8,830 bases of DNA from DASVDK01 sp036562265 [NCBI: Thermodesulfobacteriota bacterium] (GCA_036562265.1 DATCKS010000587.1:1-8830), one strand, 5' to 3'. Counted from the stretch's first letter, positions 1 through 6,926 are shown. Notes: a model not told the origin generated them from the letters alone. Numbers and translations: made by a program.

Positions 1-771
1 GTCGACGGCCGGTTCTTCGAGCCGGGGTTGAACGAGCTGGTCATCGGCCGGAACGTGGCCGAGAGCTACGGCGGGCTGGAACTCGGCCGGACCGTCCGGT
101 TCGGCGGCAGCACCTGGACCGTCGTCGGCGTGTTCGACGCCGGCGGGACCGCCTTCGACTCCGAGGTCTGGTGCGATGCCGCCGTCCTCAAGCAGGTGTT
201 CCAGCGCCCCGCGGACCTCTTCCAGTCGGTCACCGTCCGGCTCACGTCCCCCGAGGCCCTCACCCGCTTCAAGGACGCGCTCACCACCGATCCCCGCCTG
301 TCCGTACAGGTCGACCGGGAGGTGGACTACTACGCGAAGCAGTCGCGGGCGCTCACGACCCTCATCACCGTCCTCGGGACCATCGTGGCGGCGGTGATGG
401 GCGTCGGCGCCGTCTTCGGCGCGCTCAACACCATGTACTCGGCCGTCGCCGAGCGCTCTCGCGAGATCGCCACCATGCGGGCGATCGGGTTCGGCAGCGG
501 CAGCGTCGTCCTGTCCTTCGTGGTCGAGGCGCTCTGCATCGCGCTCGTCGGCGGGGTCCTGGGCTGCGTCGCCGTCCTGCCGCTGAACGGCCTCACGACC
601 GGGACGATGAACTGGGCGACCTTCTCCCACCTGGCCTTCGCGTTCCGCATCACGCCCGCGCTCCTCGTCTGGGGGCTCGTGTTCGCGCTCCTCATGGGGC
701 TCGCGGGCGGCCTGCCGCCGGCCCTTCGCGCCGCCCGCGCGCCGATCGCCGCCACGCTCAGGGAGCTCTGA
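1..771 (+). CDS. ABC transporter permease, MacB/FtsX family (5'-truncated)
   Basis: The reading frame is open from the first base, so the N-terminus lies outside the window; 256 C-terminal residues are visible. The first ~100 residues are soluble and look like the end of a MacB-type extracytoplasmic core domain. An FtsX-type membrane domain follows, with three hydrophobic segments at about visible residues 118-144, 166-192 and 217-239. Between the first two lies the conserved cytoplasmic stretch [14 protein letters not shown], typical of FtsX/LolC/MacB permeases. The protein ends in the usual short basic tail ([14 protein letters not shown]). Members of this family work with an ATPase to export lipoproteins, peptides or antibiotics, or to transmit mechanical force in the envelope; the substrate here cannot be told. 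A TTG codon at 28 could be mistaken for a start, but homologous sequence continues upstream of it. The gene converges on the aminotransferase operon and is probably unrelated to it. Confidence 0.9.
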   Translation, partial: VDGRFFEPGLNELVIGRNVAESYGGLELGRTVRFGGSTWTVVGVFDAGGTAFDSEVWCDAAVLKQVFQRPADLFQSVTVRLTSPEALTRFKDALTTDPRLSVQVDREVDYYAKQSRALTTLITVLGTIVAAVMGVGAVFGALNTMYSAVAERSREIATMRAIGFGSGSVVLSFVVEALCIALVGGVLGCVAVLPLNGLTTGTMNWATFSHLAFAFRITPALLVWGLVFALLMGLAGGLPPALRAARAPIAATLREL

Positions 772-870
772 GTCGCGCGGCCGCGGGGGCAGCCTGGCTG
801 CGAATCCCCGAGGCCGGATGCAGGTCCGAGGCGATGCCACCGGCCGAAGGCAGAGACCTCGCGATCGCGC
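772..870. other. Convergent intergenic spacer with weak inverted repeats
   Basis: This 99-base gap separates the stop of the permease (plus strand) from the stop of the aminotransferase (minus strand). It holds a short perfect hairpin GCAGC-CTG-GCTGC at 789-801, flanked by GGGG (785-788) and CCCC (806-809) that could lengthen the stem with a bulge. It also holds GGCCGG (812-817) paired with CCGGCC (840-845), and the palindrome CGCGATCGCG at 860-869. None is followed by a T-run on either strand, so a classical intrinsic terminator is not shown. A bidirectional, U-tract-poor terminator is possible given the position. No open frame here looks coding. Confidence 0.35.
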
Positions 871-2211
871 CTACATCGGCCCCCCCGCGGCCGTCGCCGC
901 GGTGAAGGCCTCGTCGAGGAGACGGAGCGCCTCGTCGATCTCGGACTCGGAGACGAGGAGGCTCGGGCCGATGCGCAGGACGTTGCGGTAGAGGCCGGCG
1001 CGGCCGACGAGGAGGCCGCGCCGCCGCGCCTCGTCCATGACGCGGGCGAGGAGCGCGGCGGCCGGCGCCTTCGCCGCGCCGCTCGCGGGGTCGATCAGCT
1101 CGAGCCCCTGCATGAGGCCGAGGCCTCGGACGTCGCCGATGACGGGATGCCTGGCCTTGAGCGCCTCGAGCCCCTCGCGAAGCCGCCGGCCGAGCCGTTC
1201 GGCGCGGCCGGGCCCGTCCTCGCGCTCGAGCACCCGGATGGTGGCGAGCGAGGCGGCGGCGCAGACGGGATTGCCGCCGAACGTGGAGAAGCCGGCCCCC
1301 TTCACCGCCGAGGCGACCGCCTCGGTCGCCATCGTGGCGCCGAGCGGCATGCCGCCCGCGATCCCCTTGGCCATGGCCATGAGGTCCGGCTCGACGCCGT
1401 AGTGCTCGATCGCGAACCACCGGCCGGTCCGGCCGATGCCGCTCTGCACCTCGTCGTCCACGAAGAGGCCGCCGTAGCGGCGCACGATCCCGACGGCCAC
1501 CTGGAAGTACTCCCTGGGGGGCGTCACGAAGCCGCCGGTCCCCTGCACCGGCTCGGCCACGAAGGCGGCGGGCTGGCCGCTGCCCGACGTCTGGATCACC
1601 GACTCGAGGTCCTTCGCGCAGCGCAAGTCGCACGACGGGTAGGTGAGGCCGAAGTCGCAGCGGTAGCAGTAGGGCGCGTGCCCGAACGCGACCCCGGGCA
1701 CCTGCGCCGGGACGCCGCGCCAGCCGGCCTGGCCGGTGAGCGCCTGCCCGAGGGCGCTCCTGCCGGAGTAGCCGTGTCGCAGCGCGACGACCTCCTGGCG
1801 GCCGGTGGCCGCCTTGGCGAGGAGGACCGCGGTGTCGACCGCCTCGCTCCCGCTGTTGGTGAAGAAGGTGCGGCAAAGGCCCCCCGGCGCGAGACGCGCG
1901 AGCGTCTCGGCGAGGTCGGCAGCCGGCTGGGTGGCGTACAGGGCGGAGGTGTGCACGAGCGTGCGCGCCTGCGCCGCCACCGCCTCGGCCACCTCCGGGT
2001 GCGCGTGGCCGACCGACGTGACGAGGATCCCGCCGAAGAAGTCGAGGTACTCGCGGCCGTCGGCGTCCCAGAGCCGGCTCCCCTCCCCGCGCACGGCGAC
2101 GAGCGGCTCGTCGTAGTAGTGACCCGCTCCCGGAAGGAAGTAGCGCCGCGCCTTCTCGCGGATCTCGGCCGACTGCGCGGACGTCGTGGAGGCTCGATCC
2201 CCGGTGCTCAT
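871..2211 (-). CDS. Class III PLP-dependent aminotransferase (AGXT2/GABA-aminotransferase-like)
   Basis: A 446-residue cytoplasmic PLP enzyme of normal family length. Visible hallmarks are the N-terminal G.G..L.D.DG.EYLDF segment (~42-60), the phosphate-binding NSGSEA (119-124), HGYSG (147-151), the PLP-ring aspartate in DDEVQSG (252-258), the Schiff-base lysine in MAKG (Lys282), and the FGGNPVC segment (311-317). The overall pattern fits alanine-glyoxylate aminotransferase 2-like and omega-aminotransferases, which swap amino groups between an amine or amino acid and a 2-oxoacid such as pyruvate or glyoxylate; the exact substrate is not readable. A cysteine-rich insert, C182-x2-C-x8-C-x3-C198, lies between the substrate and cofactor parts. 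The ATG start overlaps the alanine dehydrogenase stop as ATGA, which implies translational coupling. Alanine dehydrogenase next door suggests pyruvate/alanine is the amino acceptor pair (inference). Last gene of the minus-strand operon. The frame stays open upstream inside the next gene, but family homology begins at this ATG. Confidence 0.93.
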   Translation of the reverse strand: MSTGDRASTTSAQSAEIREKARRYFLPGAGHYYDEPLVAVRGEGSRLWDADGREYLDFFGGILVTSVGHAHPEVAEAVAAQARTLVHTSALYATQPAADLAETLARLAPGGLCRTFFTNSGSEAVDTAVLLAKAATGRQEVVALRHGYSGRSALGQALTGQAGWRGVPAQVPGVAFGHAPYCYRCDFGLTYPSCDLRCAKDLESVIQTSGSGQPAAFVAEPVQGTGGFVTPPREYFQVAVGIVRRYGGLFVDDEVQSGIGRTGRWFAIEHYGVEPDLMAMAKGIAGGMPLGATMATEAVASAVKGAGFSTFGGNPVCAAASLATIRVLEREDGPGRAERLGRRLREGLEALKARHPVIGDVRGLGLMQGLELIDPASGAAKAPAAALLARVMDEARRRGLLVGRAGLYRNVLRIGPSLLVSESEIDEALRLLDEAFTAATAAGGPM

Positions 2212-3335
2212 ACCTCGGTTCCCTCGAGCGCCCGCTCGACCGGCAGGTAGTCGAGCCCGAGGTCGCGCGCGACGGCGGCGTGCGTGCACTGCCCGAGCCA
2301 CACGTTGAGGCCGCGCGCCAGGGCCGGGTCCTCGCGCATCGCCTTCGCGTAGCCCCGGTCGGCGAGCTTGCGGATGTAGGGCAAGGTGGCGTTCGTGAGG
2401 GCGAACGTCGAGGTCCGTGCGACCGCGCCCGGCATGTTGGCCACGCAGTAGTGGACCACGCCGTCCACCTCGTACATCGGATCCGCGTGCGTGGTCGGCC
2501 GGGTGGTCTCCACGCATCCCCCCTGGTCGACGGCGACGTCGACGATGACCGCGCCGCGCTTCATGAGGCGGAGCATCTGCCGGGTGACGAGCCGCGGCGT
2601 CCTGGCGCCGACGACGAGCACGGCGCCGATCACGAGGTCGGCCTCGGCCAGCGCCGCCTCCACGCTGTAGCGGTTCGAGGCGACGGTCCTCACCCGTCCG
2701 CCGAAGAGGTTGTCGAGGTCGCGCAGGCGCTGGACGTTGACGTCGAGGATCGTCACGTCGGCGCCCATCCCGGCGGCCACCCTCGCCGCGTTCGACCCGA
2801 CGACGCCCCCCCCGAGGACGACGACCTTCGCCGGCTCGACGCCCGGCACGCCCGACAGGAGCACGCCGCGGCCGCCCGAGACGTTCTCGAGCGCCCTGGC
2901 GCCGGCCTGGATGCTCATGCGACCCGCCACCTCGCTCATCGGCGTGAGGAGCGGAAGCGAGCGGTCGGGGAGTTCGATCGTCTCGTAGGCGATGCCGATG
3001 ACCTTGCGGTCGAGGAGCGCGCGGGCGAGCCTCGGGTCGGGGGCGAGGTGGAGGTAGGCGAAGAGGAGTTGCCCCTCGCGCAGGAGCGGCCACTCCTCCG
3101 GCTGCGGCTCCTTCACCTTGACGACGAGATCGGCCTCGCCGAAGACGGCCGCCGCGTCGGGCGCGATCCGCGCCCCGGCCCGGGCGTAGTCGGCGTCGTC
3201 GATCCCGCTGCCCCGCCCCGCGCCGGCCTGCACGATCACGCGGTGGCCCGACTCGACGAGGGCGCGCACGCCGGACGGCACGAGCGCGACCCGGTACTCG
3301 TGGGGCTTCACCTCCGCGGGGACACCGATCAGCAC
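2208..3335 (-). CDS. ald: Alanine dehydrogenase
   Basis: A 375-residue NAD-dependent enzyme that interconverts L-alanine and pyruvate plus ammonia in the cytoplasm. It is close to full family length and matches from its first residues ([17 protein letters not shown]). The expected active-site residues can be placed: Arg15, Lys75 (VKVKEP), His96 (YLHLAPD) and Asp270 (VAVDQGG). The Rossmann loop GGGVVG is at 175-180 with the NAD-ribose-binding Asp at 198 (TILDVN), and the family stretch [12 protein letters not shown] lies at 129-140. The start is GTG (3333-3335), chosen because homology begins there and because it overlaps the upstream dehydratase stop by 7 nt. The downstream aminotransferase overlaps by 4 nt. 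In this context it more likely degrades alanine, regenerating pyruvate for the aminotransferase, than makes alanine (inference). There are no missing key residues. An 8-G run on the coding strand inside the Rossmann loop does not break the frame. Confidence 0.96.
   Translation of the reverse strand: MLIGVPAEVKPHEYRVALVPSGVRALVESGHRVIVQAGAGRGSGIDDADYARAGARIAPDAAAVFGEADLVVKVKEPQPEEWPLLREGQLLFAYLHLAPDPRLARALLDRKVIGIAYETIELPDRSLPLLTPMSEVAGRMSIQAGARALENVSGGRGVLLSGVPGVEPAKVVVLGGGVVGSNAARVAAGMGADVTILDVNVQRLRDLDNLFGGRVRTVASNRYSVEAALAEADLVIGAVLVVGARTPRLVTRQMLRLMKRGAVIVDVAVDQGGCVETTRPTTHADPMYEVDGVVHYCVANMPGAVARTSTFALTNATLPYIRKLADRGYAKAMREDPALARGLNVWLGQCTHAAVARDLGLDYLPVERALEGTEV
2221..2225 (-). promoter_or_regulatory. 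Ribosome binding site of the aminotransferase
   Basis: GAGGG on the minus strand lies 9 nt before the ATG at 2211, inside the end of the alanine dehydrogenase gene. It supports this ATG, rather than any codon further upstream in the same open frame, as the true start. Confidence 0.55.
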
Positions 3336-5071
3336 CCGGTGAATCTAGCGCCCTGCTCCCCGTTCGACCAGGCTGCCCCGCCGTCCGCCCGGAGGAAGTC
3401 GAAGTCGCACCCCTGGTCGGCCTGGAGCACGTGCCGCGCGTAGAGCGCGGCGTAGCCGCGAGGCGGCGGAGGCGCGGGCGACCAGGACGCCCGCCGTCGC
3501 GCGAGCTCCGCCTCGGCCACGAGGAGGTCGAGCCGGCGCTCCCTCACCGAGAGGCGGATGCGGTCGCCGGTGCGCACGAAGGCAAGCGGGCCGCCGGCCG
3601 CGGCCTCGGGCGCGACGTGGAGGACGACCGTGCCGAACGCGGTGCCGCTCATGCGGGCGTCGGAGATGCGCAGCATGTCCCTGACGCCCGCGCGCGCGAG
3701 CTTCGCGGGGATCGGCAGGTACCCCGCCTCGGGCATCCCGGCGCCGAGCGGGCCGGCCCCCTTGAGGACCAGCGCGTCCTCGGGCGTCACGTCGAGGTCG
3801 GGGTCGTCGATCCGTCGAGCGAGGTCCTCGAGCCCGTCGAAGACGACGGCGCGCGCCTCGCGCTCGAAGAGCGCCTCGTCGGCGGCTGCCACCTTGAGGA
3901 TCGCCCCCCGGGGGGCGAGGCTGCCGAAGAGCGCCACGAGCGCGCCGGTCGGTCGGAACGGGTCGCTCGCCGGCCGGATCACCGTCCGGTCCACGAGGCC
4001 GTCCGGCCCGGCCACCCGTTCGGCGAGGGTCATCCCGGACACGCCGCGAGCACCCGGATGGAGGAGCGGCGCAAGCTCGCGCAGTACCGCCCCCACCCCG
4101 CCCGCCGCGTGGAAGTCCTCCATGTAGTGCCGCCCCACCGGCTTGAGGTCGACGAGGACCGGGGTCGTCTCCGACAGCTCGTTGAACCGCGCGAGGGAGA
4201 GTTCCACGCCGACCCGTCCCGCGAGCGCGGCCAGGTGCACGACCGCGTTCGTCGAGCCGCCTACGGCCAGGAGCACCCGGAACGCGTTCTCGAACGCCTC
4301 GGGCGTGAGGACGTCCCGCGGCGTCGGTCCACCCTCGACCGCCAGACGAGCCGCGAGGGCGCCGCTCGCCTCGGCGGCGCGGAGCCGATCGGCGTGCACC
4401 GCGGGGATGGCGGCCGTGCCGGGCAGCGCCATGCCGAGCGTTTCGGCGAGGACCGCCATGGTGCTCGCGGTCCCCATGACGGGGCAGGTCCCGGCGGTCG
4501 TGGCGAGGCTCCCCTCGACGACCTCGATCTCGGCCGCGGAGACCTCGCCGGCCCGATGGCGCGCCCAGAAGCGGCGGCAGTCGGTGCAGGCGCCGAGACG
4601 CTCCCCGCGATAGCGGCCGGTCATCATCGGGCCGACCACGAGCTGGACCGCCGGCAGGCCCGCGGAGGCCGCCCCCATGAGCTGCGCCGGGACCGTCTTG
4701 TCGCACCCGCCGACGAGGACCACCGCGTCCATCGGCTGGGCGCGGATCATCTCCTCGACGTCCATCGACATGAGGTTCCGGAAGACGAGGCTCGTGGGGG
4801 CGAGGAAGACCTCGCCCAGGGAGATGGTCGGGAACTCGAGCGGCAGCGCGCCGCCGGCCAGGACGCCGCGCTTGACCGCCTCGAGGAGTTCGGGCGTGGT
4901 GCGGTGGCAGGTGTTGAAGCCGGAGGGGGCGACGGCGATGCCGACGACCGGGCGGTCGAGCATGCCGCGCGAGTACCCCATCGAGCGGGCGAAGGAGCGG
5001 CGCAGGTAGCGCGCGAAGTCGGGGTCGCCGTAGCTCGTGAGGCCGCGGCCGAGGCCACGCGGAGCGCTCAT
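3329..5071 (-). CDS. IlvD/Edd family dehydratase, L-arabinonate-dehydratase-like
   Basis: A 580-residue Fe-S dehydratase that removes water from a 2,3-dihydroxy acid to give a 2-keto-3-deoxy acid. Cluster cysteines are visible at Cys55 (FNTCH), Cys123 (GGCDKT) and Cys196 (GTCPVMG), the three positions that ligate a [2Fe-2S] cluster in sugar-acid dehydratases. Lys125 is the probable Mg-site lysine and Ser475 in RISDARMSGTAFG is the expected catalytic base. From memory of the family, the C-terminal part (GYAALYARHV..AD.G.DFDFL) fits the L-arabinonate/sugar-acid dehydratases better than the valine/isoleucine enzyme IlvD, so a catabolic role on a sugar acid or similar polyhydroxy acid is likelier than amino-acid synthesis. 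Two extra cysteines, CTDC at 162-165, sit near the cluster region. The ATG at 5069-5071 is chosen because homology begins soon after it. No good Shine-Dalgarno is seen before it. The stop overlaps the ald GTG by 7 nt, so the two are translationally coupled. True substrate unknown. Confidence 0.9.
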   Translation of the reverse strand: MSAPRGLGRGLTSYGDPDFARYLRRSFARSMGYSRGMLDRPVVGIAVAPSGFNTCHRTTPELLEAVKRGVLAGGALPLEFPTISLGEVFLAPTSLVFRNLMSMDVEEMIRAQPMDAVVLVGGCDKTVPAQLMGAASAGLPAVQLVVGPMMTGRYRGERLGACTDCRRFWARHRAGEVSAAEIEVVEGSLATTAGTCPVMGTASTMAVLAETLGMALPGTAAIPAVHADRLRAAEASGALAARLAVEGGPTPRDVLTPEAFENAFRVLLAVGGSTNAVVHLAALAGRVGVELSLARFNELSETTPVLVDLKPVGRHYMEDFHAAGGVGAVLRELAPLLHPGARGVSGMTLAERVAGPDGLVDRTVIRPASDPFRPTGALVALFGSLAPRGAILKVAAADEALFEREARAVVFDGLEDLARRIDDPDLDVTPEDALVLKGAGPLGAGMPEAGYLPIPAKLARAGVRDMLRISDARMSGTAFGTVVLHVAPEAAAGGPLAFVRTGDRIRLSVRERRLDLLVAEAELARRRASWSPAPPPPRGYAALYARHVLQADQGCDFDFLRADGGAAWSNGEQGARFTGC

Positions 5072-5162
5072 CGAGCCCAGTATAGCCGCGGCTCCGCCCG
5101 CCGGGCCGCCGGCTGCCGGGCGACCCTGGCGCGGCCGGCCGGCTCGACCCGCGGCCGGGCGG
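5072..5162 (-). promoter_or_regulatory. Operon-internal spacer with a possible -10 element
   Basis: This 91-nt gap between the thiolase-like gene and the dehydratase is the only real gap inside the minus-strand cluster. On the minus strand a TATACT hexamer (5079-5084) ends 7 nt before the dehydratase ATG, but there is no recognisable -35 about 17 nt upstream and no Shine-Dalgarno after it. If used, it would start a leaderless or nearly leaderless mRNA for the last three genes. CGCCCG (5095-5100) and CGGGCG (5117-5122) can pair, but no U-run follows, so this is not a clear terminator. Confidence 0.25.
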
Positions 5163-6707
5163 TCAGCTCTGCGCGGCTGCGCGGGCGGCGCGGCGGCGGC
5201 GCAACCAGCGGGCGCGCACGCGCACCGGCCGGGTCACGCGCCGGAAGACCTTGCCGATGCCGGCGGTGAACCGCTCGACCGGGCTCTGCACCGCGAAGCG
5301 ATAGCGGTAGCCGTCGCGGGAGAGCACCACGCGGGCGCCGACGGAGAGCCGCTCGCTCGACTCGCCGCGAGCGAGGACGCGGCGGCGGTCGGCGGTCTGG
5401 ACGAGACCGAGCACGAGCGGCGAGGGGAACCCCTCGGGCGGCACGTGGAGCACGGTGTAGCTCAACAGGCGTCCGGCCGTGAGGGTGGTCGGCTCGCCCC
5501 GGACGACCGGGTCCTCCTCGAGGACCACCGGCTGCGCCGGCACGGGGTGGACCGTTCCGCGCTCGGCGCGGTCCAGGATGGCGACGAGGTTGTTGTTGGC
5601 CAGCCCGCCGATGCTCTGGACGAGGGCGATGGCCGGAGAGGCCAGTTGCCGGCCGGGGCCCGCGTCGCCGCGGAGTTGCCAGACCGCCTCGACGACCTGT
5701 GCCAGGCCGGAGGCGCCCACCGGGTGCCCCCGGGCCTTTAGCCCGCCCGACGGGTTGATCGGCAGCCGGCCGTTGAGCCCGGTCGTGCCGTCGAGGACGG
5801 CGCGCCCCCCCTGGCCTTCGGCGAAGAAGCCGAGGTCCTCGGTGCCGATGACCTCGAAGGGGGTGAAGGCGTCGTGGACCTCGGCGAAGCTCACGTCCTT
5901 CGGGCCGATGCCGGCCATGGCGTAGGCCTGGGCGGCCGCGAGCCGGGTCGACCGGAACCCGGTGAGGCTGCCGCGGTAGCGGAGCGCGACCGTGTCGGTC
6001 GCATGCCCGAGGCCGATCACCCGGACGCCCCCCTTGCCCGGCTCGGCGCTCACGACCACCGCCACCGCGCCGTCGGTGATCGGGGCGCAGTCGTAGAGCC
6101 CGAGCGGCGTCGCGATGGGCCGCGCGGTCCGGTACGTCTCCTCGGTGATCGGCTTGCGGAACTGCGCGTAGGGGTTGAGCGCGCCGTTCGCGTGGTTCTT
6201 GATGGCGACCGCCGCGAGGATGCGCGTCATCGCCTCCTCGGACAGGCGGTGCCGCGCCATGTAGCAGCGCGTGACGAGCGCGGCCAGGGCCGGCATGCTC
6301 GCCCCGGCGTTCCGCTCGTCGTGGTCGATCACCTCCGCGAGGATGGCCGTCGTCCGGGCGGTGGGGAGATGGGTCATCTTCTCGGCCGCCACGACGAGCA
6401 CGCGCCGCGCGTGTCCGGAGCCGACCGCCAGGCACGCCTGGTGGAAGGCGGTCGCCCCCGTCGAGGAGGCGGTCTCGACGCGGACCGCCGAGGCGCCGGT
6501 GAGGCCGAGGGCGTCGGTGACGACGACGGCGAGGTTCCCCTCCCCGACGAACTCCTCCGGGTTCATGACGCCGACGTAGACCGCGTCGACGGCATCGACG
6601 CCGGCATCCCTGAGAGCCGCTCGCCCGGCATCCGTGGTGAGGTTGATCAGGGAGCGGGTGGTCTTGCCGAAGGGGGTCATCCCGACGCCGCTGATGTAGA
6701 TCGCCAT
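5163..6707 (-). CDS. Thiolase-like protein fused to a DUF35-type OB-fold domain
   Basis: A 514-residue two-domain protein. Residues 1-~380 are a thiolase fold of the SCP-x/archaeal acetoacetyl-CoA thiolase type. It begins with MAIYISGVGMTPFG and carries the motifs VHDAF (His279) and NPSGGLKARGHPVGASG (His328). Residues ~410-475 match the DUF35 OB-fold (GRLLSYTVLHVPPEGFPSP, then L..G.RVVLS), which in archaea and in steroid degradation is normally a separate partner of such thiolases. The zinc-ribbon half of DUF35 is absent, with no CxxC pair. The nucleophilic Cys of thiolases (ACASG in relatives) is Ser81 here (ASSTG), and the late catalytic Cys region reads SIGGLANNN. Claisen condensation/thiolysis by the normal route is therefore doubtful, and a retro-aldol or other CoA-ester C-C reaction is possible. 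The tail 489-512 is very Arg-rich. The ATG at 6707 is preferred because homology starts there; an in-frame ATG at 6752 would add 15 unconserved residues. First gene of the operon. Confidence 0.85.
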   Translation of the reverse strand: MAIYISGVGMTPFGKTTRSLINLTTDAGRAALRDAGVDAVDAVYVGVMNPEEFVGEGNLAVVVTDALGLTGASAVRVETASSTGATAFHQACLAVGSGHARRVLVVAAEKMTHLPTARTTAILAEVIDHDERNAGASMPALAALVTRCYMARHRLSEEAMTRILAAVAIKNHANGALNPYAQFRKPITEETYRTARPIATPLGLYDCAPITDGAVAVVVSAEPGKGGVRVIGLGHATDTVALRYRGSLTGFRSTRLAAAQAYAMAGIGPKDVSFAEVHDAFTPFEVIGTEDLGFFAEGQGGRAVLDGTTGLNGRLPINPSGGLKARGHPVGASGLAQVVEAVWQLRGDAGPGRQLASPAIALVQSIGGLANNNLVAILDRAERGTVHPVPAQPVVLEEDPVVRGEPTTLTAGRLLSYTVLHVPPEGFPSPLVLGLVQTADRRRVLARGESSERLSVGARVVLSRDGYRYRFAVQSPVERFTAGIGKVFRRVTRPVRVRARWLRRRRAARAAAQS

Positions 6708-6754
6708 AAGCTGAAAAGTCCCCGGGGCGTCCTTCGCGCGATGGTGATGCATCG

Positions 6755-6783
6755 AGAGTGCCTGGCCGCGAAACGTCCGTCAA
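6755..6783 (-). promoter_or_regulatory. Weak candidate sigma70-like promoter for the thiolase/dehydratase/ald/aminotransferase operon
   Basis: On the minus strand TTGACG (6778-6783) matches the -35 consensus at 5 of 6 positions. A 17-nt spacer leads to CACTCT (6755-6760), a poor -10. Transcription would start about 40 nt before the preferred thiolase ATG (6707), or at or downstream of the alternative ATG at 6752, which favours the shorter protein. The poor -10 means that activator help or a different promoter is quite possible. Confidence 0.22.
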
Positions 6784-6852
6784 GGCCTATCGACATAATC
6801 GGGTTCTATCGGGTGGCCGCACCCCGGCCTGCGACCGTAACTGGGCTCGTTT

Positions 6853-6884
6853 CCGTGTACTTCCGGTGACGATCCCGTGTACAC
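6853..6884. promoter_or_regulatory. Candidate operator: phased CCGTGTAC direct repeat
   Basis: CCGTGTAC occurs exactly twice, at 6853-6860 and 6875-6882, 22 nt apart, which is about two helical turns. The second copy lies in the perfect palindrome GTGTACAC (6877-6884). A passable plus-strand -10 hexamer, TACACT (6880-6885), overlaps this palindrome, so protein bound here would block transcription of the regulator gene. The location between divergent genes fits autoregulation and operon control by the TrmB-type protein. An exact 8-nt repeat can arise by chance in about 230 bases, so support is moderate at best. Confidence 0.35.
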
Positions 6885-6921
6885 TCGTCGTCGGAAAGTT
6901 TCGACAGGGTCGTTTCGGGTT

Positions 6922-6926
6922 GGGGG
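6922..6926 (+). promoter_or_regulatory. Probable ribosome binding site of the regulator
   Basis: GGGGG lies 9 nt before the ATG at 6936. It is a purine tract at correct spacing rather than a textbook AGGAGG, and agrees with the start expected from family alignment. Confidence 0.4.

Noticed and set aside
860-869. Palindrome CGCGATCGCG just after the aminotransferase stop, considered as an operator or recombination site.
   Set aside because: Short CG palindromes are expected in this composition. It is a single copy with no supporting context.
2806-2813. Run of eight C (eight G on the coding strand) in ald, a possible phase-variation or frameshift site.
   Set aside because: It encodes the expected Gly-rich Rossmann loop in the correct frame, and the protein is intact on both sides. 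It looks like ordinary GC-rich codon use.
2212-3093. Upstream extension of the aminotransferase frame into the alanine dehydrogenase gene.
   Set aside because: The added part is Arg/Gly-rich shadow sequence. Family homology and a ribosome binding site support the ATG at 2211.
3431-5269. Long plus-strand open frame (612 codons) opposite the dehydratase.
   Set aside because: Its product is a low-complexity Arg/Ala/Gly/Glu/Asp-rich string with no domain, and it mirrors a clear dehydratase gene. Such frames are expected opposite GC-rich genes.
6708-6752. N-terminal extension of the thiolase-like protein from the ATG at 6752 (starting MHHHRAKDAPG).
   Set aside because: Thiolase homology starts at MAIYISGVG (ATG 6707), the extra 15 residues resemble nothing in the family, and the candidate promoter would start transcription at or after 6752.
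5068-6783. Minus-strand open frame of 571 codons in another frame over the thiolase-like gene.
   Set aside because: The composition is Arg/Gly/Pro/His shadow sequence without motifs, while the overlapping frame has clear thiolase motifs.
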